The position numbers were made by a program, and so were the translations under genes. DNA of 64,000 nt. Source: Kiloniellales bacterium (lineage in GTDB: Bacteria > Pseudomonadota > Alphaproteobacteria > Kiloniellales > JAKSBE01). This document shows, piece after piece, positions 22,695-36,467 of this stretch (position 1 is its first letter; each line of letters opens with the position of its first letter). The stretch spans positions 62,001 through 126,000 of the forward strand of contig JASJBF010000018.1 in assembly GCA_030066685.1 (NCBI GenBank). Direction: 5' to 3'. Under the pieces are notes generated by a model. The model worked only from the letters and a program-made list of their open reading frames with translations, searched no databases and was not told where the DNA came from.

Positions 22695-23459
22695 ATGCTC
22701 GCGGACCTCTTGCCGGCCGGGATTTTCGCGGTGCTCCTGGTCTTCGTCCGGGTCGGCGCCTCGCTCTCCCTGCTGCCGGCCTTCGGCGAAGCCTACGTCA
22801 CCCCGCGCCTGCGCCTGGTGGTGGCCCTGGTGATCGCGCTGCTGCTGGCGCCGGTGCTGGCCGGGCGCCTGCCGCCGATGCCGGCCGCGCCGGCAGCGCT
22901 GCTGCTGCTGATCCTGGGCGAGGCCCTGGTCGGAATCTTCCTCGGCACCCTGGCCCGGATGTTCATGTCGGCCCTGACCACCGCCGGCATGGTCATCGCC
23001 TATATGAGCTCGCTGGCCAACGCCCTGGTCAACGACCCGACCGCCGAGCAGCAGGGCTCGATCGCCGGCTCCTTCCTTTCGGTCACCGCCCTGCTGCTGA
23101 TCGTCACCTTGGACCTGCACCACCTGCTGCTGATCGCGGTGATCGACAGCTACGGCCTCTTCGCCCCGGGCGTCGCGCCGCCCCTGGGCGACTTCTCCGA
23201 GGTCATGGCGCGCACCGTGGCCAAGATCTTTCTGCTGGCGATCCAGATCGCCACCCCCTTCATCGCGGTCGGCGCGATCTTCTACCTGGGGCTCGGCCTG
23301 CTGTCGCGCCTGATGCCGCAGGCGCAGATCCTGTTCATCGCGATGCCGCTGCAGGTCATGGTCGGCATCTCGATGCTGGCGCTGGCCGTGCCCGCCGCCC
23401 TCGGCTGGTTCCTCGCCAGCTTCGAGGACACCTTCCTGCCCTTCGTGGCGCCGCGCTGA
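22695..23459 (+). CDS. fliR: Flagellar export gate protein FliR
   Basis: A 254-residue integral membrane protein with about six helices. FliR features include the N-terminal VLLVFVRVGASLSLLPAFGE, the loop TAEQQGSIAGSFLSVTALLL, and LGLLSRLMPQAQILFIAMPL. It lies between fliQ and flhB with short gaps. Confidence 0.96.
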   Translation: MLADLLPAGIFAVLLVFVRVGASLSLLPAFGEAYVTPRLRLVVALVIALLLAPVLAGRLPPMPAAPAALLLLILGEALVGIFLGTLARMFMSALTTAGMVIAYMSSLANALVNDPTAEQQGSIAGSFLSVTALLLIVTLDLHHLLLIAVIDSYGLFAPGVAPPLGDFSEVMARTVAKIFLLAIQIATPFIAVGAIFYLGLGLLSRLMPQAQILFIAMPLQVMVGISMLALAVPAALGWFLASFEDTFLPFVAPR

Positions 23460-23471
23460 GGCCGATTCGAC

Positions 23472-24584
23472 GTGAGCGACAGCGCCAACAACGACGACTC
23501 GCTAAAGACGGAGGAGCCGACCCAAAAGCGCCTCGCGGAGGCGCGGGAGAAGGGTCAGGTCGCCAAGTCCCAGGAGGTCGGCCACTGGTTCATGATCCTG
23601 GCCTTCGCCGTGATCATCGGGCTGCTGGCGCCGCAGGTCGCCGCCGGGCTGAGCGAGTCGCTGGAGGGCCTGATCGCGCGCGCCCATGCCTTCCCGGTCG
23701 ACCGGGGCGGCCTCGGCGGGCTCCTGGGCGCGCTGATCCTGGAGGTCTTCCTGGTCCTGGCCCTGCCCTTGGGTGTGGTCGTGATCGCCGCGGTCCTGTC
23801 CGGCTTCCTCCAGGTCGGCTTGATCTTCACCCTGGAGCCGCTGAAGCCGAAGCTCAGCAAGATCTCGCTGGTCGCGGGGGCCCAGCGGCTCTTCTCCAGC
23901 CGGGCGATCGTCGAGTTCCTCAAGGGCATCGGCAAGCTGGCCATCGTCGGCGCCCTGGCCTTCCTGATGGTCTGGCCGCAGCGCGACATGATCCCGCTGC
24001 TGCCGACCCTGCCGATGCTCGATTTCCTCGACCTGCTCGGCGGCCTGGCGCTGCGGGTCGTCCTCGCCGTGCTCGCGGTGATGACCGTCCTGGCGATCCT
24101 CGACCTGACCTACCAGCGCTTCCAGCACAGCAAGCAGCTGCGGATGACCAAGCAGGAGGTCCGCGACGAGCACAAGCAGGCCGAAGGCGACCCGATGATC
24201 AAGGCGCGGCTGCGCCAGATCCGCGCCGAGCGGGCCCGGCGGCGCATGCTGGCCGCGGTGCCCGAGGCCGACGTCGTGGTCACCAACCCGACCCATTACG
24301 CCGTCGCACTGCGCTACGATCCGGCCTCGATGAACGCGCCCAAGGTCACCGCCAAGGGGGTCGACAAGGTCGCCCAGCGGATCCGCGCCGCCGCCGAGGA
24401 GCACGAGGTGCCCTTGATGGAGGACCCGCCGCTAGCCCGCGCGCTCTTCGACAGCGTGGACCTGGACGACGAGGTTCCGCCCGAGCACTACAAGGCGGTG
24501 GCCGAGATCATCGGCTACGTGATGCGGCTCAAGGGCCGGATACCGCGTGCCGCAGGGCCGGCGGGGGCCGGGGACTCGCCTTGA
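23472..24584 (+). CDS. flhB: Flagellar export switch protein FlhB
   Basis: A 370-residue protein from a GTG start. The N-terminus EEPTQKRLAEAREKGQVAKS is the FlhB signature, followed by four membrane helices. The autocleavage motif NPTH is at residues 272-275, followed by YAVALRYD and the C-terminal domain. FlhB switches export from rod/hook to filament substrates. The last gene of the flgB operon; cckA begins five bases after its stop. Confidence 0.97.
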   Translation: MSDSANNDDSLKTEEPTQKRLAEAREKGQVAKSQEVGHWFMILAFAVIIGLLAPQVAAGLSESLEGLIARAHAFPVDRGGLGGLLGALILEVFLVLALPLGVVVIAAVLSGFLQVGLIFTLEPLKPKLSKISLVAGAQRLFSSRAIVEFLKGIGKLAIVGALAFLMVWPQRDMIPLLPTLPMLDFLDLLGGLALRVVLAVLAVMTVLAILDLTYQRFQHSKQLRMTKQEVRDEHKQAEGDPMIKARLRQIRAERARRRMLAAVPEADVVVTNPTHYAVALRYDPASMNAPKVTAKGVDKVAQRIRAAAEEHEVPLMEDPPLARALFDSVDLDDEVPPEHYKAVAEIIGYVMRLKGRIPRAAGPAGAGDSP

Positions 24585-24588
24585 TCGG

Positions 24589-27123
24589 ATGACAATGCTA
24601 GTGGTGATGCAGGGTTATCAAACGTCTCGCTCCGCCGTGACCCGTTTCATGCGCAAGATCAGCTCGCTGTACGGCCTCGTCGCCGGCGCCGGAACCCTCT
24701 GCGCCCTGCCGGCGGCCGCCCAGGTCGCCGGCGCCGCCGCGCCGGCGGGCAGTGCAGAGGGCGCCTACCTCTGGGCGACCTTGCTCTGCCTCGCCGGCGC
24801 CGCCCTGGCCCTCGCGGCCTGGCTCTGCGTCAGGGCGCAGCGCCGCGTCACCATGCTGGAAGGCGCGCTGAACGCGGTCCCGCAGCCGCGCCAGATCGTC
24901 GATCGCGACGGCCGGGTCATCCTCGCCAACCCGGCCTGTCAGACTGAGTTCGGCTCGGCGGAGCGCGGCCTGGCGGAGCTGCTCGGCGAGGAAACCAAGG
25001 ACATCGCGGAGTCCCACGAAGCGGTTCTGCGCCTCGCCGCCAAGGCCCGCGGCGGGGCCGCCGATCATGCCCAGATCCGGGTCCGGCGCCGCGCCGGCGC
25101 GGCGCCGGAGGCCTGGCGCAGCGTGACCGTCTATCCCCTGAAGGGGCGGCCGGGCTGCGTGCTCTGGCTGGTCGACGACATCACCGCTGAGCGTCAGATG
25201 GAGACGATCCTCCAGGAAGAGCAGGCCCGCTTCGTCGACCTGCTGGAGCACGCGCCGATCGGCTTCTATTCCGTCGACGCCGAGGGACAGTTCCTCTTCG
25301 TGAACCAGACGCTGGCGGACTGGCTCGGCCTGCCGCCGGAAGAGCTGCTGGGCGGCGAGCGCCGGCTGCACGACGTGGTCCGATCCGCCGCCGCGCCGGA
25401 GGCCGCCGCCTACGATCCCTTCGCCGGCGGCGAAGACCCGCTGCGCGGCGAGGTGACGCTCTGCGGGGCCGACGGCCTGGCCTTCACTGCCCTGATCAGC
25501 CAGGACGTCGTCCGCGCCGAGGATGGCCAAGTCCTGCGGACCCGCTCGGTGGTCCGCAACCTGTCCCGCGAGCGGGCGGTCGAGGAGGCCCTGGCGCACT
25601 CGGTGCAGCGCTTCAAGCGCTTCTTCGAGGAGGCGCCGATCGGGATCGCGCTGCTCGAGCCCGACGGCAGGATCGCCGAGACCAACGCCAGCTTCCGCGG
25701 GTTGCTTGAGCTGCCGCAGGACGGCATCGAGGGCAAGCCCCTGGTCGACCTGGTCGCCGAGGACGAGCGCGACTCGGTGGCCAAGACCATCGCTGCCGCC
25801 GGCGGCAACCCCTCCGGCGACCCGACCATCGAGGTCCGCTTCCAGGGCGGGCCCGAGGTGGTCTGCGCGCTTTACGTCAACCGGCTCGAAGGCGCCGACG
25901 GCAAGCCGGCCGGCTATATCACACACTTTATCGACATGACCGAGCAGAAGAAGCTCGAGGACCAGGTCTCCCAGTCCCAGAAGATGCAGGCGGTCGGTCA
26001 GCTCGCGGGCGGCATGGCCCACGACTTCAACAACCTGCTGACCGCCATGATCGGCTTCTCGGACCTGCTGCTGTTGCGCCATCGGCCCGGCGACCAGTCC
26101 TTCGCCGACATCATGCAGATCAAGCAGAACGCCAATCGGGCCGCCAACCTGGTGCGCCAGCTGCTGGCCTTCTCGCGGCAGCAGACCCTGCAGCCCAAGG
26201 TGCTGAACCTGACCGACGTGCTGGCCGAGCTGACCCACCTGCTGCGCCGGCTGATCGGCGAGAACATCGACCTCAAGGTGATCCACGGCCGCGACATCGG
26301 CCCGGTCAAGGTCGACCAGGGGCAGCTCGAGCAGGTGATCATCAACCTTGCGGTCAACGCCCGCGACGCCATGCCGGAGGGCGGCGTGCTGACCATCCAG
26401 ACCAGCGACGTCCAGCTGCAGCGCTCGGCCAAGCGCGGCCGGGAGACCATCCCGCCCGGGCATTACGCCCTGGTCGAGGTCCGGGACACCGGCTGCGGCA
26501 TTCCCGGCGAGAACATGGACCGGATCTTCGAGCCCTTCTTCACCACCAAGGAAATCGGCGCCGGGACCGGGCTGGGCCTGTCGACGGTCTACGGCATCGT
26601 GATGCAGACCGGCGGCTTCATGGCGGTCGAGAGCGTCATCGGCGAGGGGACCACCTTCGCGATCTACCTGCCGCACCACGAGCTCGAAAAGACCGAGGCG
26701 GTGCCCGACGACGAGGCCGAGGCGCGCCGGCGGGTGGATACCACCGGCCGGGGGACCGTGCTCCTGGTCGAGGATGAGGAGGCGGTGCGCGCCTTCTCCG
26801 CCCGGGTTCTGCGCAACAAGGGATACAATGTGCTCGAGGCGCGCTCCGGCGAGGTCGCGCTGGAGGTCATGCGCGACCACGGCGATCCGATCGACCTGCT
26901 GATCACCGACGTGGTCATGCCCCAGCTCGACGGACCGGGCCTGGTCCGGGAGGTGCGCGCCGAGCGGCCGGAGCTCAAGGTCATCTACATCTCCGGCTAC
27001 ACCGAGCGCAACCTGAGCCAGAGCCTGGACCTCGAAGGGCCGACCCACTTCCTGGCCAAGCCCTTCACCCTCAAGCAGTTCGCCGAGAAGGTGAAGGAAG
27101 TGCTGCACGAGGGCGCCGCCTGA
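24589..27123 (+). CDS. cckA: Cell-cycle hybrid histidine kinase CckA
   Basis: An 844-residue hybrid kinase. Two N-terminal hydrophobic segments anchor it; three PAS-like regions follow. The dimerisation/phosphoacceptor domain has LAGGMAHDFNNLLTAM (His478). The ATPase domain shows NLAVNARDAMPEGG and EPFFTTKEIGAGTGLGLSTV. The receiver has LLITDVVMPQLDG (Asp774) and ends FLAKPFTLKQFAEKV. CckA feeds phosphate through ChpT to CtrA, which controls motility genes in many alphaproteobacteria. Alternative starts are ATG 24595 and 24607; none has a strong ribosome site. Confidence 0.95.
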   Translation: MTMLVVMQGYQTSRSAVTRFMRKISSLYGLVAGAGTLCALPAAAQVAGAAAPAGSAEGAYLWATLLCLAGAALALAAWLCVRAQRRVTMLEGALNAVPQPRQIVDRDGRVILANPACQTEFGSAERGLAELLGEETKDIAESHEAVLRLAAKARGGAADHAQIRVRRRAGAAPEAWRSVTVYPLKGRPGCVLWLVDDITAERQMETILQEEQARFVDLLEHAPIGFYSVDAEGQFLFVNQTLADWLGLPPEELLGGERRLHDVVRSAAAPEAAAYDPFAGGEDPLRGEVTLCGADGLAFTALISQDVVRAEDGQVLRTRSVVRNLSRERAVEEALAHSVQRFKRFFEEAPIGIALLEPDGRIAETNASFRGLLELPQDGIEGKPLVDLVAEDERDSVAKTIAAAGGNPSGDPTIEVRFQGGPEVVCALYVNRLEGADGKPAGYITHFIDMTEQKKLEDQVSQSQKMQAVGQLAGGMAHDFNNLLTAMIGFSDLLLLRHRPGDQSFADIMQIKQNANRAANLVRQLLAFSRQQTLQPKVLNLTDVLAELTHLLRRLIGENIDLKVIHGRDIGPVKVDQGQLEQVIINLAVNARDAMPEGGVLTIQTSDVQLQRSAKRGRETIPPGHYALVEVRDTGCGIPGENMDRIFEPFFTTKEIGAGTGLGLSTVYGIVMQTGGFMAVESVIGEGTTFAIYLPHHELEKTEAVPDDEAEARRRVDTTGRGTVLLVEDEEAVRAFSARVLRNKGYNVLEARSGEVALEVMRDHGDPIDLLITDVVMPQLDGPGLVREVRAERPELKVIYISGYTERNLSQSLDLEGPTHFLAKPFTLKQFAEKVKEVLHEGAA

Positions 27124-27268
27124 ACCGCCGCGCGGGCCCGGCGCCGGGCCCGTCGAGGACGGCTAAGGAGGGGGCCGGCAACGCCGGGACCCTGGCTTGT
27201 TTCCGCGATTTTCCACCCCGTTGCGCTGTTCCACCGACCCGACAAAGGTCCGCATTGGTTCGGTCAAT

Positions 27269-27319
27269 GTTCACTTTATGATCTCATTTGCACTTGTTTT
27301 TTGAGAACAAACGCGGTAC
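27269..27319. promoter_or_regulatory. LexA-box-like motifs upstream of recA
   Basis: Two near matches to the alphaproteobacterial SOS box (GTTC-N7-GTTC or its complement): GTTC-N7-GATC at 27269-27283 and GAAC-N7-GTAC at 27305-27319, each with one mismatch. They lie 55-105 bp before the recA ATG, where SOS control is expected. Confidence 0.4.
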
Positions 27320-27372
27320 AGAATTGGAATTGCAGCGGCCGCCGTCGCTGTGTGATAAGAGGGAACCCGGAA

Positions 27373-28455
<1,083 letters not shown>

Positions 28456-28799
28456 TTTGAGAGCAGCCCCGACGCGCTGCCGCGCGTCAGGGGCCTGCTT
28501 CTGGTCCCGGGCGCCGTCTCGACCTTTCGTGGTCGAGGGCGTCCGGTTTTCTTTGAGCAAATTTTCTCGCTCAATCAGAGGCTTAGGGTAAGCCCCGGCG
28601 GACGCGGTGGGGTTCGGCGGCGGCCCTGGTCCAGGGCGAGGGCGGCCGGCCCGCCCCGGGCCTCGGGGGGACGGTCCGATCCGCCGGGAGTCCTGGACAG
28701 GCCGGGTCCCGGCGGGCTAAATCATGGCCGGGGTGCGGCCGGCCACTTTCGAGACATTCCAAACTTGCGCGCAAGGCCGCGAAGCCACAGGTAATGACC
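28456..28799. other. recA-alaS intergenic region
   Basis: A 344-bp spacer with two hairpins just after recA (the second listed as a terminator) and a GC-rich remainder in which I see no gene. Only the AGGT before alaS is recognisable as a translation signal. The alaS promoter was not identified. Confidence 0.6.
28511..28555 (+). terminator. Probable terminator after recA
   Basis: CTCGACC (28518-28524) pairs with GGTCGAG (28531-28537) around TTTCGT, followed by GTTTTCTTT. Another GC hairpin (GCCCC...GGGGC) lies upstream at about 28468-28496. Confidence 0.6.
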
Positions 28800-31475
<2,676 letters not shown>

Positions 31476-31857
31476 CAGGATAGGCCCTGGGCCGGGCCGA
31501 AGGGGTCGATCCCGGCGCGCGGGACCGCCCGCTCTTTCCAGGCCCAATGCCGGTCCCAGTGCCGGGGCCAGGTCAGCAACCTCGCCGTGTGGGTTCGCGG
31601 AAACGGTTACATCACGACCCGGCCTCGCGGCAGCCCTTGTGGCTGGATCCCGGGGGGCCGGCCCGCGGCTCCGTCCGGCAAACAAGCGGCCCGGATGTCC
31701 TTGGCCGCGAAGCGAAAACTCTGCTCATTTTGTGATCAGCCCTTCGGTTGACAGGGTCATGCCGTCGTGCCTCACTACCGCCCAATGCGGGGGTGGATTC
31801 CCCCTGGCCACGTCCTTAGCAGACCTAGCTCAGAAAGATAAAATTGGGAGGACACCC
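31476..31857. other. alaS to peptide-transporter intergenic region
   Basis: 382 bp without a convincing gene. A TTGACA (near 31750) could be a -35 element but the -10 at 17-bp spacing is poor. A strong GGGAGGA ribosome site occurs just before the GTG of the binding-protein gene. Confidence 0.5.
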
Positions 31858-33450
31858 GTGAAACGCCCAATGCTGTCCGCGACCCTCGCGGTGGCGGCGT
31901 CCCTGTGCGTTACCCTGCCGGTGCAGGCGAAGACCCTGGTCTTCTGCTCCGAGGGCAGCCCCGAGGGCTTCAACCCGGCCTTCTACACCGCCGGCACCAC
32001 CTTTGATGCCTCCTCGCAGGCGATCTACAACCGCTTGGTCGAGTTCGAGCGCGGCACGACCAACATCGAGCCGGCGCTGGCCGAGGACTGGACGATCTCC
32101 GGCGACGGCCTGGAGTACACGTTCAAGCTGCGCAAGGGCGTCAAGTTCCAGACCACCAAGGGCTTCACGCCGAGCCGCGACTTCAACGCCGACGACGTCC
32201 TCTTCAGTTTCCTGCGCCAGCTGAAGAAGGACCATCCCTACCACGCGGTCTCGGGCGGTTCCTTCGAGTACTTCAACGGCATGTCCATGCCGGATCTGCT
32301 GAAGGACGTGGTCAAGGTCGACGACTACACGGTGAAGTTCATTCTGAACCGGCCCGAGGCACCGATGATCGCCAACCTGGGCATGGACTTCGCCTCGATC
32401 TTCTCGGCCGAGTACGCCGACGCCATGATGAAGGCTGGGACCCCGGAGAAGGTCGACCTGGAGCCGGTCGGCACCGGTCCCTTCCAGCTGGTCGCTTACC
32501 AGAAGGACGCGGTGATCCGCTACAAGGCTCACCCGGACTACTGGGCCGGCAAGGCGGCGATCGACAATCTGGTCTTCGCGATCACGCCGGACGCCAACGT
32601 CCGCTACCAGAAGCTGCGGGCCGGGGAATGCCACGTCATGCCCTATCCCAACCCGGCCGACCTGGAGGCGATGAAGTCGGACCCGGAGATCAAGCTGCTG
32701 CAGCAGGAGGGCCTGAACGTCGGCTATCTCGGCTTCAACGTCGAAAAGAAGCCCTTCGACGACAGGAAGGTCCGCCAGGCCCTGAACATGGCCATCAACA
32801 AGCAGGCGATCATCGACGTGGTCTTCCAGGGCGCCGGCAAGGCGGCGAAAAACCCGATCCCGCCGACCATCTGGTCCTACAACGACGAGGTCCAGGACTA
32901 TCCCTATGATCCCGAGAAGGCCAAGAAGCTGCTGGACGAGGCCGGCGTCAAGGACCTCAAGACCAACATCTGGGCCATGCCGGTGCAGCGGCCCTACAAC
33001 CCCAACGCCCGGCGCATGGCCGAGCTGATTCAGGCCGACTGGGAGAAGGTCGGGGTCAAGGCCGATATCGTATCCTTCGAATGGGGCGAGTACCTCAAGC
33101 GCTCCAAGGAGGGCGAGCACGACTCGGTCCTGCTCGGCTGGACCGGCGACAACGGCGATCCGGACAACTTCCTCGCCGTGCTCTTGGGCTGCGACGGCGT
33201 CGGCGGCTCGAACCGCTCGCGCTGGTGCCACAAGCCTTTCGAGGAGCTGATCCAGAAGGCGAAGGTCACCAGCGAGCTGGAGGACCGGACCGAGCTCTAC
33301 GAGCAGGCCCAGGTCGTTTTCAAGGAAGAGGCGCCCTGGGTCACGATCGCGCATTCCGTGGTCTTCAAGCCGGTGCGCAAGGAGGTCAAGAACTTCCGGA
33401 TCAATCCTTTCGGGACGCACGTCTTCTATGGCGTCGACCTCGAGGAGTAG
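31858..33450 (+). CDS. dppA: Dipeptide-type ABC transporter substrate-binding protein
   Basis: A 530-residue periplasmic binding protein (SBP family 5) from a GTG start with GGAGGA five bases upstream. The signal peptide is KRPMLSATLAVAASLCVTLP with cleavage near QAKTL. The mature start VFCSEGSPEGFNPAFYTAGT is very close to DppA. Later blocks include YTFKLRKGVKFQTTK and RKVRQALNMAINKQAI. It captures di- or oligopeptides for the permease and ATPases downstream. A strong hairpin separates it from the permease genes. Confidence 0.92.
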   Translation: MKRPMLSATLAVAASLCVTLPVQAKTLVFCSEGSPEGFNPAFYTAGTTFDASSQAIYNRLVEFERGTTNIEPALAEDWTISGDGLEYTFKLRKGVKFQTTKGFTPSRDFNADDVLFSFLRQLKKDHPYHAVSGGSFEYFNGMSMPDLLKDVVKVDDYTVKFILNRPEAPMIANLGMDFASIFSAEYADAMMKAGTPEKVDLEPVGTGPFQLVAYQKDAVIRYKAHPDYWAGKAAIDNLVFAITPDANVRYQKLRAGECHVMPYPNPADLEAMKSDPEIKLLQQEGLNVGYLGFNVEKKPFDDRKVRQALNMAINKQAIIDVVFQGAGKAAKNPIPPTIWSYNDEVQDYPYDPEKAKKLLDEAGVKDLKTNIWAMPVQRPYNPNARRMAELIQADWEKVGVKADIVSFEWGEYLKRSKEGEHDSVLLGWTGDNGDPDNFLAVLLGCDGVGGSNRSRWCHKPFEELIQKAKVTSELEDRTELYEQAQVVFKEEAPWVTIAHSVVFKPVRKEVKNFRINPFGTHVFYGVDLEE

Positions 33451-33473
33451 GAGCGGCCTAACGGTGTGAAACG

Positions 33474-33501
33474 GGGCGGGGAAGGCCATCCTTCCCCGCC
33501 C
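33474..33501 (+). terminator. Hairpin between binding-protein and permease genes
   Basis: Perfect 12-bp arms GGGCGGGGAAGG and CCTTCCCCGCCC around CCAT. A short pyrimidine tract follows (GACTTTCTT). Its position suggests partial termination or mRNA 3'-end protection, giving more binding protein than permease. Confidence 0.6.
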
Positions 33502-33530
33502 GACTTTCTTGGCGGCTGGATTGGCAGGAC

Positions 33531-34541
33531 ATGCTGCGCTTCGTGCTGACGCGACTGGGGCACCTGATCCCGACCTTCGTCGGAGTCACGATCGTCGCCT
33601 TCGCCTTCATCCGGTTAATACCCGGCGATCCGATCGAGGTCCTGGCCGGCGAGCGCAGCGTCAGCCCCGAGCGCCACGCCGAACTGATGCGGCAGTTCGG
33701 CTACGACAAGCCGTTGTGGCAGCAGTACCTGAACTATGTCGGCGACCTTTTCCAAGGCGACCTCGGGCAGTCGATCGTCACCCGGCGGCCGGTGGTGGAG
33801 GAGTTCCTGACGCTATTTCCGGCCACGATCGAGCTCTCGCTCTGCGCCATCGTTCTGGCGATCGCGATCGGCCTGCCCTTCGGCATCCTGGCCGGGGTCA
33901 AGCGGGGCTCGATCCTCGACCACGGGGTCATGACCGTTTCCCTGACCGGCTATTCCATGCCGATCTTCTGGTGGGGCCTGCTGCTGATCATCTATTTCTC
34001 CGCCACCCTCGGCTGGACCCCTGTGTCTGGGCGGATCTCGCTGCTCTACTTCTTCGAACCGGTGACCGGCTTCATGCTGATCGATAGCCTGCTGTCGGGC
34101 GAGGAGGGCGCCTTCCGCTCGGCGGTCCGCCACCTGATCCTGCCGACCGTGGTCCTGGCAACGGTTCCCATGGCGGTGATCGCGCGCCAGACCCGCTCCG
34201 CCATGCTCGAGGTGCTGAGCGAGGATTACGTCCGCACCGCGCGGGCCAAGGGCCTGCCGCCGCTGCGGGTGGTCGGCCTGCACGCCCTGCGCAACGCCCT
34301 GATCCCGGTGGTCACGGTGATCGGCCTTCAGGTCGGCGTGCTGCTGGCGGGCGCGATCCTGACCGAGACCATCTTTTCCTGGCCGGGGATCGGCAAGTGG
34401 ATGGTCGACTCGATCTTCCGCCGCGACTATCCCTCGGTGCAGGGCGGACTGCTGATGATCGCGGGGATCGTGATGATCGTGAACATGCTGGTCGACCTGC
34501 TCTACGGCCTGATCAACCCGCGGATCCGGCGGACGGGATAG
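33531..34541 (+). CDS. dppB: Peptide ABC transporter permease DppB-like
   Basis: A 336-residue permease with six membrane helices. The N-terminus MLRFVLTRLGHLIPTFVGVT is typical of DppB/OppB. The cytosolic EAA-type loop reads YVRTARAKGLPPLRVVGLHA, followed by LRNALIPVVTVIG. It pairs with the DppC-like permease four bases downstream. Confidence 0.93.
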   Translation: MLRFVLTRLGHLIPTFVGVTIVAFAFIRLIPGDPIEVLAGERSVSPERHAELMRQFGYDKPLWQQYLNYVGDLFQGDLGQSIVTRRPVVEEFLTLFPATIELSLCAIVLAIAIGLPFGILAGVKRGSILDHGVMTVSLTGYSMPIFWWGLLLIIYFSATLGWTPVSGRISLLYFFEPVTGFMLIDSLLSGEEGAFRSAVRHLILPTVVLATVPMAVIARQTRSAMLEVLSEDYVRTARAKGLPPLRVVGLHALRNALIPVVTVIGLQVGVLLAGAILTETIFSWPGIGKWMVDSIFRRDYPSVQGGLLMIAGIVMIVNMLVDLLYGLINPRIRRTG

Positions 34542-34545
34542 CGCC

Positions 34546-35466
34546 ATGACCGAGATTGCCCGAGCGGCGAAGCCAGAGACGCAGGCCCGGGAGGAGAACG
34601 CGACCCTCCTGATGCTGAAGGAGTTCTGGTTCTACTTCAGCGAGAACCGGGGCGCCGTGATCGGCATGGTCGTCATCGTCGCCGTCGTTCTGATGGCGAT
34701 CTTCGCGGATCTCCTCGCGCCGCATCTGCCCAACGAGCAGAACCGCGATCACCTGCTGCAGCCGCCGGCCTGGGAGGAGGGCGGCAGCTGGGCCTTTCCC
34801 TTGGGCACCGACGCGACCGGCCGCGACATGCTGTCGCGGATCATGCACGGCGCGCGCTACTCGTTGCTGATCGGCTGCATCGTGGTCACGCTTTCGCTGT
34901 CGTCCGGCATCCTGCTGGGGCTGGTCGCCTCGTTCTTCAGGGGCTTCGTCGAGACCGGGATCATGCGCCTGATGGACATCATCCTGGCCGTGCCCAGCCT
35001 GCTCCTGGCACTGGTCATCGTCGCGATTCTGGGGCCGGGCCTGGAGAATGCGATGATCGCCGTCGCCGTGGTCTACATGCCGCACTTCGTCCGCCTGACC
35101 CGTGCCTCCGCGATTGCCGAGCTGTCCAAGGACTACGTCACGGCCAGCCGGGTCTCCGGCGCCGGGCTCTTCCGTCTGATGTTCTCCACGGTGCTGCCCA
35201 ACTGCATGGCGCCGCTGATCGTGCAGGCGACCTTGAGCTTCTCGGCCGCGATCCTGGACGCCGCGGCGCTGGGCTTCCTCGGCATGGGTGCCCAGCCGCC
35301 GACGCCCGAATGGGGCACCCTGCTGGCCGACGCCCGCGACTTCATCACCCGGGCCTGGTGGGTGGTGACCTTCCCCGGCCTGGCGATCCTGGTCACGGTG
35401 CTGTCCTTCAACCTCATGGGCGACGGTCTGCGCGACGCCCTGGATCCGAAGCTGAAGCGGAGCTGA
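34546..35466 (+). CDS. dppC: Peptide ABC transporter permease DppC-like
   Basis: A 306-residue permease with a cytosolic N-terminus, the extracytoplasmic segment HPLGTDxxGRD-like sequence [20 protein letters not shown], and the EAA loop [20 protein letters not shown]. The C-terminal [20 protein letters not shown] is typical of the OppC/DppC family. Confidence 0.93.
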   Translation: MTEIARAAKPETQAREENATLLMLKEFWFYFSENRGAVIGMVVIVAVVLMAIFADLLAPHLPNEQNRDHLLQPPAWEEGGSWAFPLGTDATGRDMLSRIMHGARYSLLIGCIVVTLSLSSGILLGLVASFFRGFVETGIMRLMDIILAVPSLLLALVIVAILGPGLENAMIAVAVVYMPHFVRLTRASAIAELSKDYVTASRVSGAGLFRLMFSTVLPNCMAPLIVQATLSFSAAILDAAALGFLGMGAQPPTPEWGTLLADARDFITRAWWVVTFPGLAILVTVLSFNLMGDGLRDALDPKLKRS

Positions 35467-35471
35467 GCGCC

Positions 35472-36467
35472 GTGGCCCTGCTCGAGATCCGCAACCTTTC
35501 GGTCGAGTTCCAGACTGCCTTCGGACCCTTCCGTGCGGTCGACGGCATCGATCTGACCTTGGAGGAGGGCGATATCCTGGGCGTCGTCGGGGAGTCCGGC
35601 TCCGGCAAGAGCGTCACCATGCTCGCCTTGATGGGCCTGCTTCCCTGGACCGCCAAGGTCGAGGCCGAGCGGCTCGCCTTCGCCGGCCAGGACCTGCTGG
35701 GCCTGCCGACCGCGGCGCGGCGGCGGATCGTCGGCAAGGACATGGCGATGATCTTCCAGGAGCCCATGACCAGCCTCAACCCCTGCTTCACCGTCGGCTT
35801 TCAGATTATGGAGTCGCTCAAGGTCCACGAGGGCCTGGCCCGCCACGACCGCCGCCGGCGCGCCGTGGAGCTGCTCGACCTGGTCGGGATCCCGGATCCC
35901 GAGACCCGCCTCGATGCCTTTCCGCACCAGCTGTCCGGCGGCATGAACCAGCGGGTCATGATCGCCATGGCGATCGCCTGCAACCCGCGGCTCCTGATCG
36001 CCGACGAGCCGACCACAGCGCTCGACGTGACCATCCAGGCTCAGATCCTCGACCTGCTGCTGCGCCTGCAGCGGGAGCGACGCATGGCCCTGGTGCTGAT
36101 CACCCACGACATGGCGGTCGTTGCCGAGACGGCGCAGCGGGTGACCGTGATGTACGCCGGCCAGCAGGTCGAGGAGCGGGGCGTCGACCGGCTCTTCGCC
36201 CATCCCCGCCATCCCTATACCGCGGCGCTGCTGGACGCGCTGCCGGAGCGGGCGAAGGGCAAGCGGCGCCTGCCGACGATCCCCGGAGTGGTGCCGGGCG
36301 CCGGCGACCGGCCCGAAGGCTGCCTCTTCAACCCGCGCTGCCGCTTCGCCGAGGACCGCTGCCGCAGCGAGCGGCCGGCGCTCGACGGCGACGGCGGCGG
36401 CCGCGTACGCTGCTTCCGTCCGCTGGACCGTCCCTCCGACAGCGGCGCCACGGGAGACGCGGCATGA
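35472..36467 (+). CDS. dppD: Peptide ABC transporter ATP-binding protein DppD-like
   Basis: A 331-residue ATPase from a GTG start. Walker A is GESGSGKS, the signature [14 protein letters not shown], and Walker [13 protein letters not shown]. The C-terminal oligopeptide extension contains the cysteine cluster [14 protein letters not shown], which in this family binds an Fe-S cluster or metal. It overlaps dppF by ATGA. Confidence 0.94.
   Translation: MALLEIRNLSVEFQTAFGPFRAVDGIDLTLEEGDILGVVGESGSGKSVTMLALMGLLPWTAKVEAERLAFAGQDLLGLPTAARRRIVGKDMAMIFQEPMTSLNPCFTVGFQIMESLKVHEGLARHDRRRRAVELLDLVGIPDPETRLDAFPHQLSGGMNQRVMIAMAIACNPRLLIADEPTTALDVTIQAQILDLLLRLQRERRMALVLITHDMAVVAETAQRVTVMYAGQQVEERGVDRLFAHPRHPYTAALLDALPERAKGKRRLPTIPGVVPGAGDRPEGCLFNPRCRFAEDRCRSERPALDGDGGGRVRCFRPLDRPSDSGATGDAA

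Noticed and set aside
24547-24588. Earlier start for cckA inside flhB
   Set aside because: It would overlap flhB by 38 bases with no ribosome site; the added residues are flhB shadow.
24598-27108. 836-codon frame antisense to cckA
   Set aside because: No recognisable domain and composition typical of reversed GC-rich coding sequence.
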